Below are positions 7,875 to 16,744 of a DNA stretch of 64,000 nucleotides, one piece after another; the stretch's first letter is position 1; each line of letters opens with the position of its first letter. Under the pieces are notes generated by a model, which had not been told where the DNA came from, did no database searches, and saw only the letters and a program-made list of their open reading frames with translations. Position numbers and translations under genes: made by a program. Origin of the DNA: Chryseolinea lacunae (lineage in GTDB: Bacteria; Bacteroidota; Bacteroidia; Cytophagales; Cyclobacteriaceae); the NCBI RefSeq assembly GCF_016735595.1, contig NZ_JAERRB010000005.1, positions 1 to 64,000 on the forward strand, read 5' to 3'.

Positions 7875-8139
7875 AGTGAATCGTTAATGGTGGTTAATCG
7901 TGTGTTTAAAAATTGAGGGTTTCACACGTAGGGTCAGAAACCGGGCAACAAGTTAACAAAGAATTGGAAATAGTGTTTTTGCTTTCTTCTTCCTCCATTT
8001 TGTTCTAACTTCCATACACATTCCTACTCATTTCCGATTTTCTAAACCGCTCGCCTTATGAAGTGCTTCTCTGGTGTGCTTTCCCGTCTGCTGCATTCTG
8101 CATCACCGCACGTCATGCGACGATCAAAACCAAACGCTC

Positions 8140-10266
8140 ATGAAAATCTACGACGAAAAGCACCTCAAGAACATTGTTCTGTTGGGTGCGCCCAAGGCCG
8201 GCAAAACCCTGCTGGCCGAAGACATGATTTTTGAAGCCGGCATCATTCACCGGAGGGGTACCATCGAAGGTAAAAACACGGTGTCGGACTTTCACGAAAT
8301 TGAACAGGAGCGCGGCAACTCAGTCTTCGCTTCATCGATGCACACCGAATGGCGTGACTACAAAATAAACATCATAGACACCCCGGGCTTCGACGACTTT
8401 GTGGGCGAAATGATTTCGTCGGTGCGCGTGGCCGACACCTGTGTGATGGTGATCAACGCCCAGCACGGTGTGGAAGTGGGCACCGAACTGATCTGGGACT
8501 ACATAGACCAATTTCAGAAGCCAGTGTTGTTTGCCATCAACCTGGTTGACCACCCCCGCGCAAACTTCGACAACGCCCTGCAATCGCTCCAGGAAAGATT
8601 TGGAAGCGCCGTGGTGCAAATGCAATATCCCGTTAACCAGGGCGAACCCTTCAACGCCATTGTGGACTTGCTGAAGATGGTGATGTATAAATTTCCTCCC
8701 GAAGGCGGCAAACCCGAGAAGCTGCCCATTCCCGCAAACGAAAAAGAAAAAGCCGATCGCCTCCACAACGCGCTGGTAGAAAAAGCCGCCGAGAACGACG
8801 AGCTTCTCATGGAAAAATATTTCGAACACGGCACCCTCGACGAAGACGACATGCGCGAAGGTCTGCGCCTGGGCATGATTCACCACGATGTGTTTCCCGT
8901 GTTTGTTACCTCCGCCAAAAAGAACATGGGCACCGGCCGCATGATGGGCTTCATAGACAACGTGGCCCCCTGCCCCGTTGATGCCAAACCCGAACGCACC
9001 ACCGACGGCAACGAACTGCCCATTGACCAGACAAAACCCACCGTGCTGTTTGTTTTCAAAACACACCTCGAACCCAACCTCGGCAAGCTGTCGTTTTTTA
9101 AAGTGATGTCGGGCGAAGTGACCACGGCATCCGAACTGGTGAACAGCCAGACGGGCGCCGTTGAACGCATTCACCAGCTCTTTATCATGGACGGCAAAAC
9201 ACGCAACCCTGTAGACAAACTGGTGGCCGGCGACATTGGCGCCACGCTGAAACTGAAAGACACATACACCAACCAAACCCTGCACGCCAAAGGCCACGAC
9301 GTCACGCTGCAGCCCATCACCTACCCCGAGCCCCGCATCCGCACCGCCGTGATTGCCCTCAGCAAAAACGACGACGAAAAAATTGGCGAGGTGCTTCACA
9401 AAATCCATCACGAAGACCCCACGCTCATGGTGGCCTACTCCAAAGAAATTAAACAACTCATTGTGTCGGGCCAGGGCGAACTGCACCTGGCGGTGTGCAA
9501 GTGGATGCTCGAAAATGTATACAAGCTTCATGTAGACTTTGAAAGTCCGCGCATCTCCTATCGCGAAACCATTCGCAAGTCGGCCACGTCCACCTATCGT
9601 CACAAAAAACAATCGGGTGGTGCGGGGCAGTTTGCCGAAGTGCACCTGAAGGTGGAACCGCTCATAGACGGCATGCCCGACCCCACGGAGTTTCCCGTGC
9701 GCGGCAAGGAAGTGATTGACCTGGAGTGGGGCGGCAAACTGGTGTTCTACAACTGCATTGTGGGCGGCGTGATAGACGCCCGCTTCATTCCCTCCATTCT
9801 GAAAGGTGTGATGGAGAAAATGGAAGAAGGCCCCATCACCGGATCGTATGTGCGCGACGTGCGCGTGATGGTGTTCGACGGCAAGATGCACCCCGTAGAT
9901 TCTAACGACATCTCGTTCAAGATTGCCGGCATGATGGCCTTCAAAGATGCCTTCCTCAAATCGGAACCCCAGTTGCTGGAACCGATCTTCGACGTGGAGA
10001 TTATGTTGCCCGAAGATGTGATGGGCGAAGTGATGGGCGATTTGCAAACACGTCGCTCGCTCATTATGGGCATGGACAGCAAAGGAAACTACCAGGTCAT
10101 CAAAGCCAAAACACCGCTGGCCGAACTCGATCGCTATTCCACCACGCTGCGCTCGCTGTCGCAAGGCCGCGCACGGTTCACCCAAAACTTTGCCGACTTC
10201 TCGTCGGTGCCTTTCGATCTTCAACAAAAACTATCACGCCAACTCCAGGAAGCCGAAGCGGTGTAA
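8140..10266 (+). CDS. EF-G2-type elongation factor G paralog, probably GTPase-deficient
   Basis: A 708-residue translation factor with the full EF-G domain set. The P-loop GAPKAGKT is at 16-23, a switch I-like HEIEQERGNSV at 52-62, DTPG at 80-83 and NLVD at 134-137, followed by domains II-V (for example YRHKKQSGGAGQFAEVHLKV in domain IV). Three GTPase positions deviate from canonical EF-G: the catalytic His after DTPG is Phe (DTPGFDDF), NKxD is NLVD, and EQERGIT is EQERGNS. The same kind of changes are known in Bacteroides EF-G2, a paralog reported to support translation during carbon limitation without GTP hydrolysis. The ATG at 8140 is chosen because the upstream extension to 8074 is not EF-G-like. 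The gene is monocistronic. Confidence 0.85.
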   Translation: MKIYDEKHLKNIVLLGAPKAGKTLLAEDMIFEAGIIHRRGTIEGKNTVSDFHEIEQERGNSVFASSMHTEWRDYKINIIDTPGFDDFVGEMISSVRVADTCVMVINAQHGVEVGTELIWDYIDQFQKPVLFAINLVDHPRANFDNALQSLQERFGSAVVQMQYPVNQGEPFNAIVDLLKMVMYKFPPEGGKPEKLPIPANEKEKADRLHNALVEKAAENDELLMEKYFEHGTLDEDDMREGLRLGMIHHDVFPVFVTSAKKNMGTGRMMGFIDNVAPCPVDAKPERTTDGNELPIDQTKPTVLFVFKTHLEPNLGKLSFFKVMSGEVTTASELVNSQTGAVERIHQLFIMDGKTRNPVDKLVAGDIGATLKLKDTYTNQTLHAKGHDVTLQPITYPEPRIRTAVIALSKNDDEKIGEVLHKIHHEDPTLMVAYSKEIKQLIVSGQGELHLAVCKWMLENVYKLHVDFESPRISYRETIRKSATSTYRHKKQSGGAGQFAEVHLKVEPLIDGMPDPTEFPVRGKEVIDLEWGGKLVFYNCIVGGVIDARFIPSILKGVMEKMEEGPITGSYVRDVRVMVFDGKMHPVDSNDISFKIAGMMAFKDAFLKSEPQLLEPIFDVEIMLPEDVMGEVMGDLQTRRSLIMGMDSKGNYQVIKAKTPLAELDRYSTTLRSLSQGRARFTQNFADFSSVPFDLQQKLSRQLQEAEAV

Positions 10267-10322
10267 GCGATAAGGGCCGAAACAAAAATTGTGGAACGTG
10301 TTTCCTTCCCGAGTCCGCGCAG

Positions 10323-10583
10323 GTGAAAGTTTATGTTCACTGCGTTTGGTTCAGGCCTGCACGGGCATGTCGTTATTCAAAACAGAAGATAACGCTCCGC
10401 CTAGGGCATTGCCGAAAATGCCTGGACACTACCAAAATCAGCGCGACGCGCGCCCGAAAAGGAAGCGAAAAAACTGGATGCACGCGCTGCAACACCATCA
10501 CCGCAACTCAATTTGCATTGCGGATCTCTACTTTTTTTGACGCTCATGCCGCATTAGTCGAGCAAATGCGCGCATTCATCTAA
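10323..10583 (+). CDS. Doubtful small ORF with two CxxC pairs
   Basis: An 86-codon frame starting with GTG in the 403-base gap between the EF-G2 gene and the glycosyltransferase (10267-10669). It contains CRKC and CTRC about 20 residues apart, separated by a basic Thr/Ser/Arg/Gly-rich loop, which resembles a zinc ribbon. The rest of the frame has no recognisable character and the start is a weak GTG, so this may be chance. Nothing else is visible in this gap apart from the promoter at its right end. Confidence 0.25.
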   Translation: MKVYVHCVWFRPARACRYSKQKITLRLGHCRKCLDTTKISATRARKGSEKTGCTRCNTITATQFALRISTFFDAHAALVEQMRAFI

Positions 10584-10620
10584 TTGTAATCAAAAAATCG
10601 GAAACCAGGATTTGGAAACG

Positions 10621-10651
10621 ATTGTTTAACTAATGACTTTTTTTAGATTTG
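10621..10651 (+). promoter_or_regulatory. Promoter of the polyprenol-mannose synthase gene
   Basis: ATTG (10621-10624) lies 19 bases before TAGATTTG (10644-10651), a perfect TAnnTTTG. The GTG start codon at 10670 leaves a leader of only about 12 bases. Confidence 0.6.
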
Positions 10652-10669
10652 TCAACTTAGGCTATCTCC

Positions 10670-11425
10670 GTGAGCAACGCAATTGTCATCATCCCTACCT
10701 ATAAGGAACGCGACAACATCCGCGCGATCATCGATGCCGTGTTTGCTCTTCCCAAAGAATTTCACATCCTCATTGTAGACGACAACTCTCCCGACGGAAC
10801 GCCCGAGATTGTGGAGCAGATGCAAGCCTACTACAACCAGACCGAACACAAACTTCACATGGTGAAACGCCCCGGCAAACTTGGCCTGGGCACGGCCTAC
10901 ATCACGGGCTTCAAATATGCCATGGACAAGGGCTATGAGTTTATCCTGGAAATGGATGCCGACTTTTCGCACGATCCCAAAGACCTGATCAATCTATACC
11001 TGGCCTGTTCAGAAGGCAAAAGCGATGTGGCCATCGGCTCGCGCTATGCCACGGGTGTGAACGTGGTGAACTGGCCCATTGGCCGGGTGCTCCTGTCATA
11101 TTTTGCCAGCAGCTATGTGCGCCTCATCACCAGCATTCCCATTCGCGACACCACGGCAGGCTTTCTCTGCTATCGCAAAAAAGTGCTGGAAACCATTCCG
11201 CTGGATCAGGTAAAATTTGTTGGCTACGCCTTTCAGATAGAAATGAAATTCCTCGCCTGGAAGTACGGATTCGTACTGGAGGAAGTGCCCATCATCTTCA
11301 CCGACCGCACACGGGGGGAATCGAAGATGTCGGCGGGCATCTTTAAAGAAGCCTTTTTCGGTGTACTTCAAATGACCGTACAAAGTTGGTTTAAGAAGTA
11401 TATTCCGTTAGGTCAATCTTCTTAA
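10670..11425 (+). CDS. Polyprenol-phosphate mannosyltransferase (DPM1-like, GT2)
   Basis: A 251-residue family 2 glycosyltransferase that likely transfers a hexose from a nucleotide sugar to polyprenyl phosphate on the inner face of the cytoplasmic membrane. Visible motifs are IVIIPTYKERDN at the N-terminus, the nucleotide-binding VDDNSPDGT (about 36-44), EMDADFSHDP (about 92-101, the metal-binding DAD) and the acceptor region RDTTAGFLCYRK (about 158-169). No C-terminal membrane helices are present, so it is the short DPM1 type. The start is GTG. The lipid-linked sugar would feed extracytoplasmic glycosylation, for example O-glycosylation of exported Bacteroidota proteins. The sugar identity cannot be read from sequence. 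Confidence 0.85.
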   Translation: MSNAIVIIPTYKERDNIRAIIDAVFALPKEFHILIVDDNSPDGTPEIVEQMQAYYNQTEHKLHMVKRPGKLGLGTAYITGFKYAMDKGYEFILEMDADFSHDPKDLINLYLACSEGKSDVAIGSRYATGVNVVNWPIGRVLLSYFASSYVRLITSIPIRDTTAGFLCYRKKVLETIPLDQVKFVGYAFQIEMKFLAWKYGFVLEEVPIIFTDRTRGESKMSAGIFKEAFFGVLQMTVQSWFKKYIPLGQSS

Positions 11426-11443
11426 ACCAATCTGTATCCTTCG

Positions 11444-12001
11444 CTATTCTTGAAACCCTACAAAAGTTATCGGGCCCACGTGTGATTTCACCAGTTCCAG
11501 ATCGGGTTCGGTGATTTCGACTTCGTAGCCATCTTCCTTGAGCATGTTCAAAATATCCTCGGCGGCTTCGTGCTGTTTGTAGATGTGATAGTCTTCGCGG
11601 GCAAACACGGGATAACGTCCCAGTTTTTGTTCGCGGTCCACAAAGTTAAAGCCACAGAGGTACAACTTACTTGCGCTGTGCTGAATGCGATATAGCGGCA
11701 TCTGAGGATACTGCTGCAACCATTCCACCACTTCTTCACGCGTTCCTTGTATGATTTCCGTCAGCTTATAAATCTTCATCACTTCGCCTTGGTTGGGTTT
11801 GTCCAACATTCTAAGATCGAAGTTGTGAACATAGGCTGACAGGCCTACGCATCCGCACAATACCATCAATGGATTTTGCGCGTCACCATGCAATCGCACA
11901 TCCAGATTCTTCGCATTGAAGAATGCCTGAAGTCTACGATTTCGCTTCTGAATCGTGTTTGTTAGGTCCGGCCTAACTGGATTTTTGAATTTTAATTGCA
12001 T
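11444..12001 (-). CDS. Hypothetical cytoplasmic protein
   Basis: A 185-residue soluble protein with no recognised domain. The N-terminal third is basic (NTIQKRNRRLQAFFNAKN). The central part has alternating strands and helices (MKIYKLTEIIQGTREEVVEW, then LYLCGFNFVDREQ) and the C-terminus is acidic (EVEITEPDLELVKS). A perfect -7 element TATTTTTG lies upstream on the minus strand at 12050-12043, 42 bases before the ATG at 12001, supporting that start and independent transcription. No -33 TTTG is seen. It converges on the glycosyltransferase gene 18 bases away. Function unknown. Confidence 0.55.
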   Translation of the reverse strand: MQLKFKNPVRPDLTNTIQKRNRRLQAFFNAKNLDVRLHGDAQNPLMVLCGCVGLSAYVHNFDLRMLDKPNQGEVMKIYKLTEIIQGTREEVVEWLQQYPQMPLYRIQHSASKLYLCGFNFVDREQKLGRYPVFAREDYHIYKQHEAAEDILNMLKEDGYEVEITEPDLELVKSHVGPITFVGFQE

Positions 12002-12080
12002 AACATTTTAAACGTTACTGATAAGGTGGGCTCCTTATGTAACAAAAATAGAAAAATATTTCAGTTTAATATATTGTTAA

Positions 12081-13310
12081 CTAATCAAAACGGATGGCCT
12101 TAATGGGATTTATGCGGGCAATCACAATGGTAGGGATCAGTAACACGATTGTGACCACTAAAAACGTGAGCAGGTTCAGCATCGCAATCACTTCCCAATG
12201 CCAGGCGATAGGCACGAAACTCATGTAATAATCATGCGCATTTAGCTTAATTATCTTCGTTTGATCCTGCAAAAAGCACAAACCCAGTGCTAATGCATTG
12301 CCCAATAACAGCCCCTTCACCAATAAGTTTATGCCGTTGTATAGAAAAACAAACCGGATGGTGCGGTCGGTGGCCCCCATGGCCTTCAGCATGCCGATCA
12401 TCTGGGTGCGCTCCATCACCAGAATGAGGATTATGGAGATCATGTTCACGCAAACCACCGTTAAAATGATAAAAAGCAGAATATTGACCTGTCGACTAAT
12501 GAGATTGAGCCATTCAAACACCTGCACATATTTGTCGCGGATCAGTTCCACACTAAAATCCAGGTCCATGGCTTCGCTCAGCGCAAAGGCATCGGCCTCC
12601 ACGGCCTCGGGGGCGGTGTCGCGCACAAAAACTTCGAGGCCACCGGCCAGGCTGTCTGACCAGTCGTTCAGTTTCTGAATCATGCGGATGTCGCCCAGAA
12701 TCACCTGGCTGTCGAAATATTCGGAGAGGTTTGTTTCATAGATGCCGCTTACGGTGAGCTTGCGCGAACGGATGGGGTTCTGAAAAAAATGGATCACCAG
12801 GTTGTCGCCCACTTTGGCGTTGAGCTTGCCGGCAATGATCTTGCTGATGATGACCTGGTGGGCATAGCCGGAGTCGGGGAAATCGAAAAACTTGCCGTCC
12901 ACCATGTTGTCGCGAAAGGCGTTCACGTCATAGCTTTTGCCCACGCCCTTCAGCAGCACGCCCAGCACTTCGTCGTCTTTGGTTTTAACGAGGCCGGGTT
13001 TGTGGGCAAACTCCTGCATGTGCACCACGAACGGATATTTTTCCGGATGCACATAGGGCTCCACATGATAGTTCATGGGCCGCTCTTCGGTGGAGTTGCT
13101 CATGGTGAGCCGCGTCACCAGCATGTGGCCGTTAAAGCCATACACTTTGTTCTTCACCGTTTCCTGAAACCCGTGCATCACCAGAAACGAAATGATGCTG
13201 GCGGCAAGACCAATGCCGATGCTGGCGATGGCGATGTTGTGAATGGCCGATGCAAAACCCTGCCGTTGCTCGCGGCTTATTCTTTTGGATATGAAATAGG
13301 AAAGGTTCAC
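12081..13310 (-). CDS. FtsX/LolE-type ABC transporter permease
   Basis: A 409-residue inner-membrane permease. The layout is one N-terminal helix (about 24-46), a large periplasmic MacB-type core domain (about 47-270) and three C-terminal helices (about 273-300, 320-345 and 372-398) that form the FtsX domain. The coupling segment around MERTQMIGMLKAMGATDRTI is typical of lipoprotein-releasing LolC/LolE permeases. It probably works with a LolD-type ATPase encoded elsewhere to release lipoproteins from the inner membrane, consistent with the many lipoproteins in the window. It is divergent from the NamZ gene, with 83 bases between the two starts. Confidence 0.8.
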   Translation of the reverse strand: MNLSYFISKRISREQRQGFASAIHNIAIASIGIGLAASIISFLVMHGFQETVKNKVYGFNGHMLVTRLTMSNSTEERPMNYHVEPYVHPEKYPFVVHMQEFAHKPGLVKTKDDEVLGVLLKGVGKSYDVNAFRDNMVDGKFFDFPDSGYAHQVIISKIIAGKLNAKVGDNLVIHFFQNPIRSRKLTVSGIYETNLSEYFDSQVILGDIRMIQKLNDWSDSLAGGLEVFVRDTAPEAVEADAFALSEAMDLDFSVELIRDKYVQVFEWLNLISRQVNILLFIILTVVCVNMISIILILVMERTQMIGMLKAMGATDRTIRFVFLYNGINLLVKGLLLGNALALGLCFLQDQTKIIKLNAHDYYMSFVPIAWHWEVIAMLNLLTFLVVTIVLLIPTIVIARINPIKAIRFD

Positions 13311-13393
13311 CTGTTATTGCTAACTTTTCAGCCGTTAATGATCCCTGCAAAATAAGACAACCACACACCACAATCAACAGCCCGAATCCGATA

Positions 13394-14593
13394 ATGAAGA
13401 AAGTCATCGCCTTGCTCTTGATCGTTGCACACAGCACGTATTGCAGCAGCCATAAACAAACGCCCGCACAAGCCGCATCGCTCGCCACACCCGTGGCCAC
13501 ACAAACCACGGTGGTGACCGGCGCACAACAGCTCGACGTGCTGGTGCCGAAGCTCGCCGGCAAACGCGTGGCACTGGTCGTGAACTACACCGCCATGGTG
13601 GGCAAAACACACCTGGCCGATACGCTGAAGACACTCGGTGTGAACATCAAAAAAATTATGTCGCCCGAACACGGCTTTCGGGGCAACGCCGCCGCCGGCG
13701 AACATGTGAAAGACGGCGTGGACCCCAAGACGGGACTCGCCGTGGTGTCGCTCTACGGCAACAACCGCAAGCCCACCCCCGAACAACTGGCCGACGTTGA
13801 CGTGGTGGTGTTCGACATCCAGGATGTGGGCATCCGGTTCTTCACCTATGTGGGCACGCTCCACTACCTCATGGAAGCCTGCGCCGAAAACAACAAGAAG
13901 GTGATTGTGCTCGACCGCCCCAACCCCAACGCCTCCTACATAGACGGCCCCGTGCTGTTGATGGAATACAAGTCGTTCATAGGCATGCATCCTGTGCCCA
14001 TTGTGCACGGATTAACCACCGGGGAATATGCTCGGGTCATTAATGGCGAAGGATGGCTGGAAGGTGGCAAGAAATGCGAACTGGAGGTTGTGCCCCTCAA
14101 GCATTGGACACACGCCGACGCCTACTCGCTGCCCGTGAAGCCATCGCCCAACCTGCCCAACGACCAGGCTGTACGCCTTTATCCATCCATCTGCTTTTTC
14201 GAGGGCACGCCCATCAGCCTGGGTCGCGGAACACAAACACCTTTCCAGGTGATTGGCCACCCCGACCTGAAAACCCTCCCTTACCAGTTCACGCCCGTAG
14301 ACATTGCCGGCATGGCCACCGACCCGCCACAGGAAAACAAACTCTGCTATGGCCTTGACCTGCGCAACGTGCCCGTGCCCAAGCGGGTGGACCTGCACTA
14401 CCTCATCGACATGTATAAGCTCTATCCCGACAAGGCAAACTTTTTTGTGAAACACTTCGAACGCTGGTCGGGCACACCGGCGCTGCGTCAACAAATCATA
14501 GACGGCCTTTCCGAAGATCAGATCCGCGCCACCTGGCAAAGCGACCTGGACAAGTATAAACTGATGCGCCAGAAATACGTGCTCTACCCGTAA
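13394..14593 (+). CDS. namZ: NamZ-type exo-beta-N-acetylmuramidase (DUF1343, GH171)
   Basis: A 399-residue exported protein of the DUF1343 family, whose characterised member NamZ of Bacillus subtilis removes N-acetylmuramic acid from the non-reducing end of peptidoglycan fragments. It has an N-terminal signal sequence with a Cys near residue 17 (possibly a lipoprotein, although the lipobox is poor), a Rossmann-like core starting KRVALVVNYTAMVG, and the family blocks SPEHGFRG, VVFDIQDVGIRFFTYV and VLDRPNPN, then SLGRGTQTPFQVIG. The expected length is about 400 residues. It suggests muropeptide recycling or scavenging. It is followed 48 bases later by nth in the same direction. Confidence 0.85.
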   Translation: MKKVIALLLIVAHSTYCSSHKQTPAQAASLATPVATQTTVVTGAQQLDVLVPKLAGKRVALVVNYTAMVGKTHLADTLKTLGVNIKKIMSPEHGFRGNAAAGEHVKDGVDPKTGLAVVSLYGNNRKPTPEQLADVDVVVFDIQDVGIRFFTYVGTLHYLMEACAENNKKVIVLDRPNPNASYIDGPVLLMEYKSFIGMHPVPIVHGLTTGEYARVINGEGWLEGGKKCELEVVPLKHWTHADAYSLPVKPSPNLPNDQAVRLYPSICFFEGTPISLGRGTQTPFQVIGHPDLKTLPYQFTPVDIAGMATDPPQENKLCYGLDLRNVPVPKRVDLHYLIDMYKLYPDKANFFVKHFERWSGTPALRQQIIDGLSEDQIRATWQSDLDKYKLMRQKYVLYP

Positions 14594-14641
14594 AGCATTT
14601 CCACTACCGTTCAACCCCTGGCACACACGCGCGGCATCACC

Positions 14642-15277
14642 ATGACGAAAGCAGAAAAAGTAAACGACATTCTCGGCACACTCGATCACTATTATCCCGA
14701 GCCGCCCATTCCGTTGCATCACAAAGATGCCTACACCTTGCTGGTCTCCGTTTTGCTTTCGGCACAATGCACCGACGAGCGCGTGAACAAAACCACACCC
14801 ACCCTCTTCAAGCAGGCCGACAATCCCTACGACATGGTGAAGCTGAGCGTGGAAGAAATTCGCGAGATCATTAAACCCTGTGGCCTCTCGCCCATGAAGT
14901 CGAAAGGCATACATGGCCTCTCACAAATCCTGATCGACAAATACAACGGCGAGGTGCCCAACACGTTCGAAGGGCTGGAAGAACTTCCGGCCGTGGGCCA
15001 CAAAACGGCATCGGTGGTGATGACGCAATGGTTTGGCGTGCCCGCCTTTCCCGTAGACACACACATCCATCGCCTGGCCTACCGCTGGGGCTTGACAAAC
15101 GGAAAAAGCGTGGAGCAAACCGAGAAAGATCTGAAGCGCCTCATTCCCGAATCGAAATGGAACAAAGCCCACCTCCAGATCATCTACTATGGCCGCGAAT
15201 ATTGCCCCGCCCGCGGCCACCACTGGCAAGAGTGCCCCATCTGCGCGAAATATCTGCGCAAAGACCTTAGAGACTAA
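14642..15277 (+). CDS. nth: Endonuclease III with incomplete Fe-S ligand set
   Basis: A 211-residue DNA glycosylase/AP lyase for oxidised pyrimidines. The helix-hairpin-helix LEELPAVGHKTASVV (about 111-125) includes the catalytic Lys, and the catalytic Asp is in FPVDTHIHR (about 137-145). LLSAQCTDERVN near residue 39 is also typical. The C-terminal 4Fe-4S loop normally has four Cys (C-x6-C-x2-C-x5-C). Here only Cys 188, 198 and 201 are present, with nine residues between the first two and no fourth Cys before the C-terminus. The cluster may therefore be lost, be a 3-Cys form, or use another ligand. The glycosylase residues are intact. Confidence 0.9.
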   Translation: MTKAEKVNDILGTLDHYYPEPPIPLHHKDAYTLLVSVLLSAQCTDERVNKTTPTLFKQADNPYDMVKLSVEEIREIIKPCGLSPMKSKGIHGLSQILIDKYNGEVPNTFEGLEELPAVGHKTASVVMTQWFGVPAFPVDTHIHRLAYRWGLTNGKSVEQTEKDLKRLIPESKWNKAHLQIIYYGREYCPARGHHWQECPICAKYLRKDLRD

Positions 15278-15291
15278 CACCCATCGCGCAT

Positions 15292-15327
15292 AAAAAAAGC
15301 GAGACACAAATCCTTGCATCTCGCTTC
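15292..15327 (-). terminator. Terminator of the siroheme operon
   Basis: Stem AAGCGAGA…TCTCGCTT (15297-15304 with 15319-15326). On the minus strand it is followed by seven T residues, fitting the end of the operon finishing at 15351. It may also stop transcription of nth from the other side. Confidence 0.75.
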
Positions 15328-15350
15328 ATATTTTCACACGCTGGTGCTTC

Positions 15351-15944
15351 TCACTTCACCACCGCGGCATCTTCCAGCCACGTGGTGGTGATGTCGTTCA
15401 ACACTTTCACCTTGTGATTAAAATCCCCTTTAATCTGGTTGCGTATCTTCTGCATGTTATCCAACAACACATTCGTATCGTCGGGGATGGCTTCGTCCAG
15501 GTATTCGCGTATGCGCTTGGCAACCGTGGGCGACTTGCCGTTGGTTGACACTCCGATTTTCAAATTGCCTTTGGTCACTACCGACCCGAGATAAAAATCG
15601 CAGAGGTCGGGTGTGTCGGCCACGTTCACCAGAATTCGTCGTGTGCGGGCCAGCTTCTGAATGGCTTCGTGCAAAATGCGGTTGTCGGTAGCCAGCAACA
15701 CCAGGTCTTTGTCCCACAAATCCCACAACTTGAAATTGCGCTCAAACAACTTCACCTGCGGATGCGCCTTGGCCAGTTCCTTTATAGAATCCTGAATGGT
15801 ACGGGCCACCAGCGTCACCTTTGCCAGGGGACTGTTCTTTAGAATGGCCGATAGTTTTTCAAGTCCTACGTTGCCGCCGCCCACAATCAGGGTGTCGAGC
15901 GACTCCAGTTTCAGGAAAACGGGGAAAAGGTTGTTGCGCTCCAT
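15351..15944 (-). CDS. Precorrin-2 dehydrogenase / sirohydrochlorin ferrochelatase (Met8/CysG-N type)
   Basis: A 197-residue enzyme for the last steps of siroheme synthesis: NAD-dependent oxidation of precorrin-2 and probably iron insertion. The N-terminal Rossmann motif is VGGGNVGLEKL (about 22-32), followed by DLVLLATDNR and VNVADTPDLCDFYLGS (about 111-126), which carries the conserved Asp and substrate-site residues. The segment IGVSTNGKSPTVAKRIREYL is the family signature. It is the third gene of the operon, 14 bases after the SUMT gene. Siroheme is the cofactor of the sulfite reductase encoded first in the operon, so the three genes supply enzyme and cofactor together. Confidence 0.9.
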   Translation of the reverse strand: MERNNLFPVFLKLESLDTLIVGGGNVGLEKLSAILKNSPLAKVTLVARTIQDSIKELAKAHPQVKLFERNFKLWDLWDKDLVLLATDNRILHEAIQKLARTRRILVNVADTPDLCDFYLGSVVTKGNLKIGVSTNGKSPTVAKRIREYLDEAIPDDTNVLLDNMQKIRNQIKGDFNHKVKVLNDITTTWLEDAAVVK

Positions 15945-15958
15945 GGGGATGTTTTATT

Positions 15959-16744
15959 TTATTGATACTGTGTAACTACTTCCTGCGTGAGGTCGGTCAG
16001 TGCACGGGCATGCCGCACCACTTCGCCCACAATCATGATGGCCGGGGAGCCAATGCCCACCGCCGCTACCTTGGCCACTATGTCGTTCACCTTGCCGGTG
16101 ACCATGCTTTGACTTGGCAACGTGCCGTTCTGCACCACGGCCACCGGCGTTTCCGATTTGCCATGCTGTGCAAACAGCTGCATGATGGATTCAATTTTAT
16201 TGAGCCCCATCAAAATCACCACCGTGGCCGACGACTGTGCGGCCAGGGCAATGTCGTTCGACAGGTCGCCCGACTTTGTGGTGCCCGTCACCACCCAAAA
16301 GCTTTCGCTCACGCCGCGCTCCGTCACCGGCACGTTCACGCTTGCTGGCACGGCCAGCGCGCTGCTAATGCCCGGCACCACGGCGGTGGTCACGCCATGC
16401 AGTTCGGCAAAGGCCACTTCTTCGGCACCACGGCCAAACACAAACGGATCGCCGCCTTTCAGCCGCACCACGTGGCCAAAGGCATAGGCATATTCCACAA
16501 TCATTTCGTTGATCTCGTCCTGGCTGTGCGAATGCGCGCCCGCACGTTTCCCTACCGAAAACGCCGGCACCCCCACGGGTATGAGCGACAGAATTTCTTC
16601 CGACACCAGTGCATCAAACAGCACCACGTCGGCAGCCTTCAGCGCCATCAGCCCCTTCAAGGTTAGCAGTTCCGGATCGCCCGGTCCTGCTCCCACCAGC
16701 GTGACGCGTGGTGGTTTGCCAAATGTGAGCACGGTTGGTATCAT
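15959..16744 (-). CDS. cobA: Uroporphyrinogen-III C-methyltransferase
   Basis: A 261-residue SAM-dependent methyltransferase that makes precorrin-2. Signatures are VGAGPGDPELLTLKG (about 17-31, first SAM loop) and VRLKGGDPFVFGRGAEE (about 93-109), then TGTTKSGDLSND and the VILMGLNKIE segment. The length is that of stand-alone SUMT enzymes, with no fused uroporphyrinogen synthase or CysG-N domain. Its ATG overlaps the end of the sulfite reductase gene by four bases, so translation is coupled. It feeds the Met8-type enzyme encoded next. Confidence 0.93.
   Translation of the reverse strand: MIPTVLTFGKPPRVTLVGAGPGDPELLTLKGLMALKAADVVLFDALVSEEILSLIPVGVPAFSVGKRAGAHSHSQDEINEMIVEYAYAFGHVVRLKGGDPFVFGRGAEEVAFAELHGVTTAVVPGISSALAVPASVNVPVTERGVSESFWVVTGTTKSGDLSNDIALAAQSSATVVILMGLNKIESIMQLFAQHGKSETPVAVVQNGTLPSQSMVTGKVNDIVAKVAAVGIGSPAIMIVGEVVRHARALTDLTQEVVTQYQ

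Noticed and set aside
8332-10227. 631-codon minus-strand frame antisense to the EF-G2 gene
   Set aside because: His/Val/Phe-rich shadow typical of GC-rich codon bias opposite a real, well-conserved gene.
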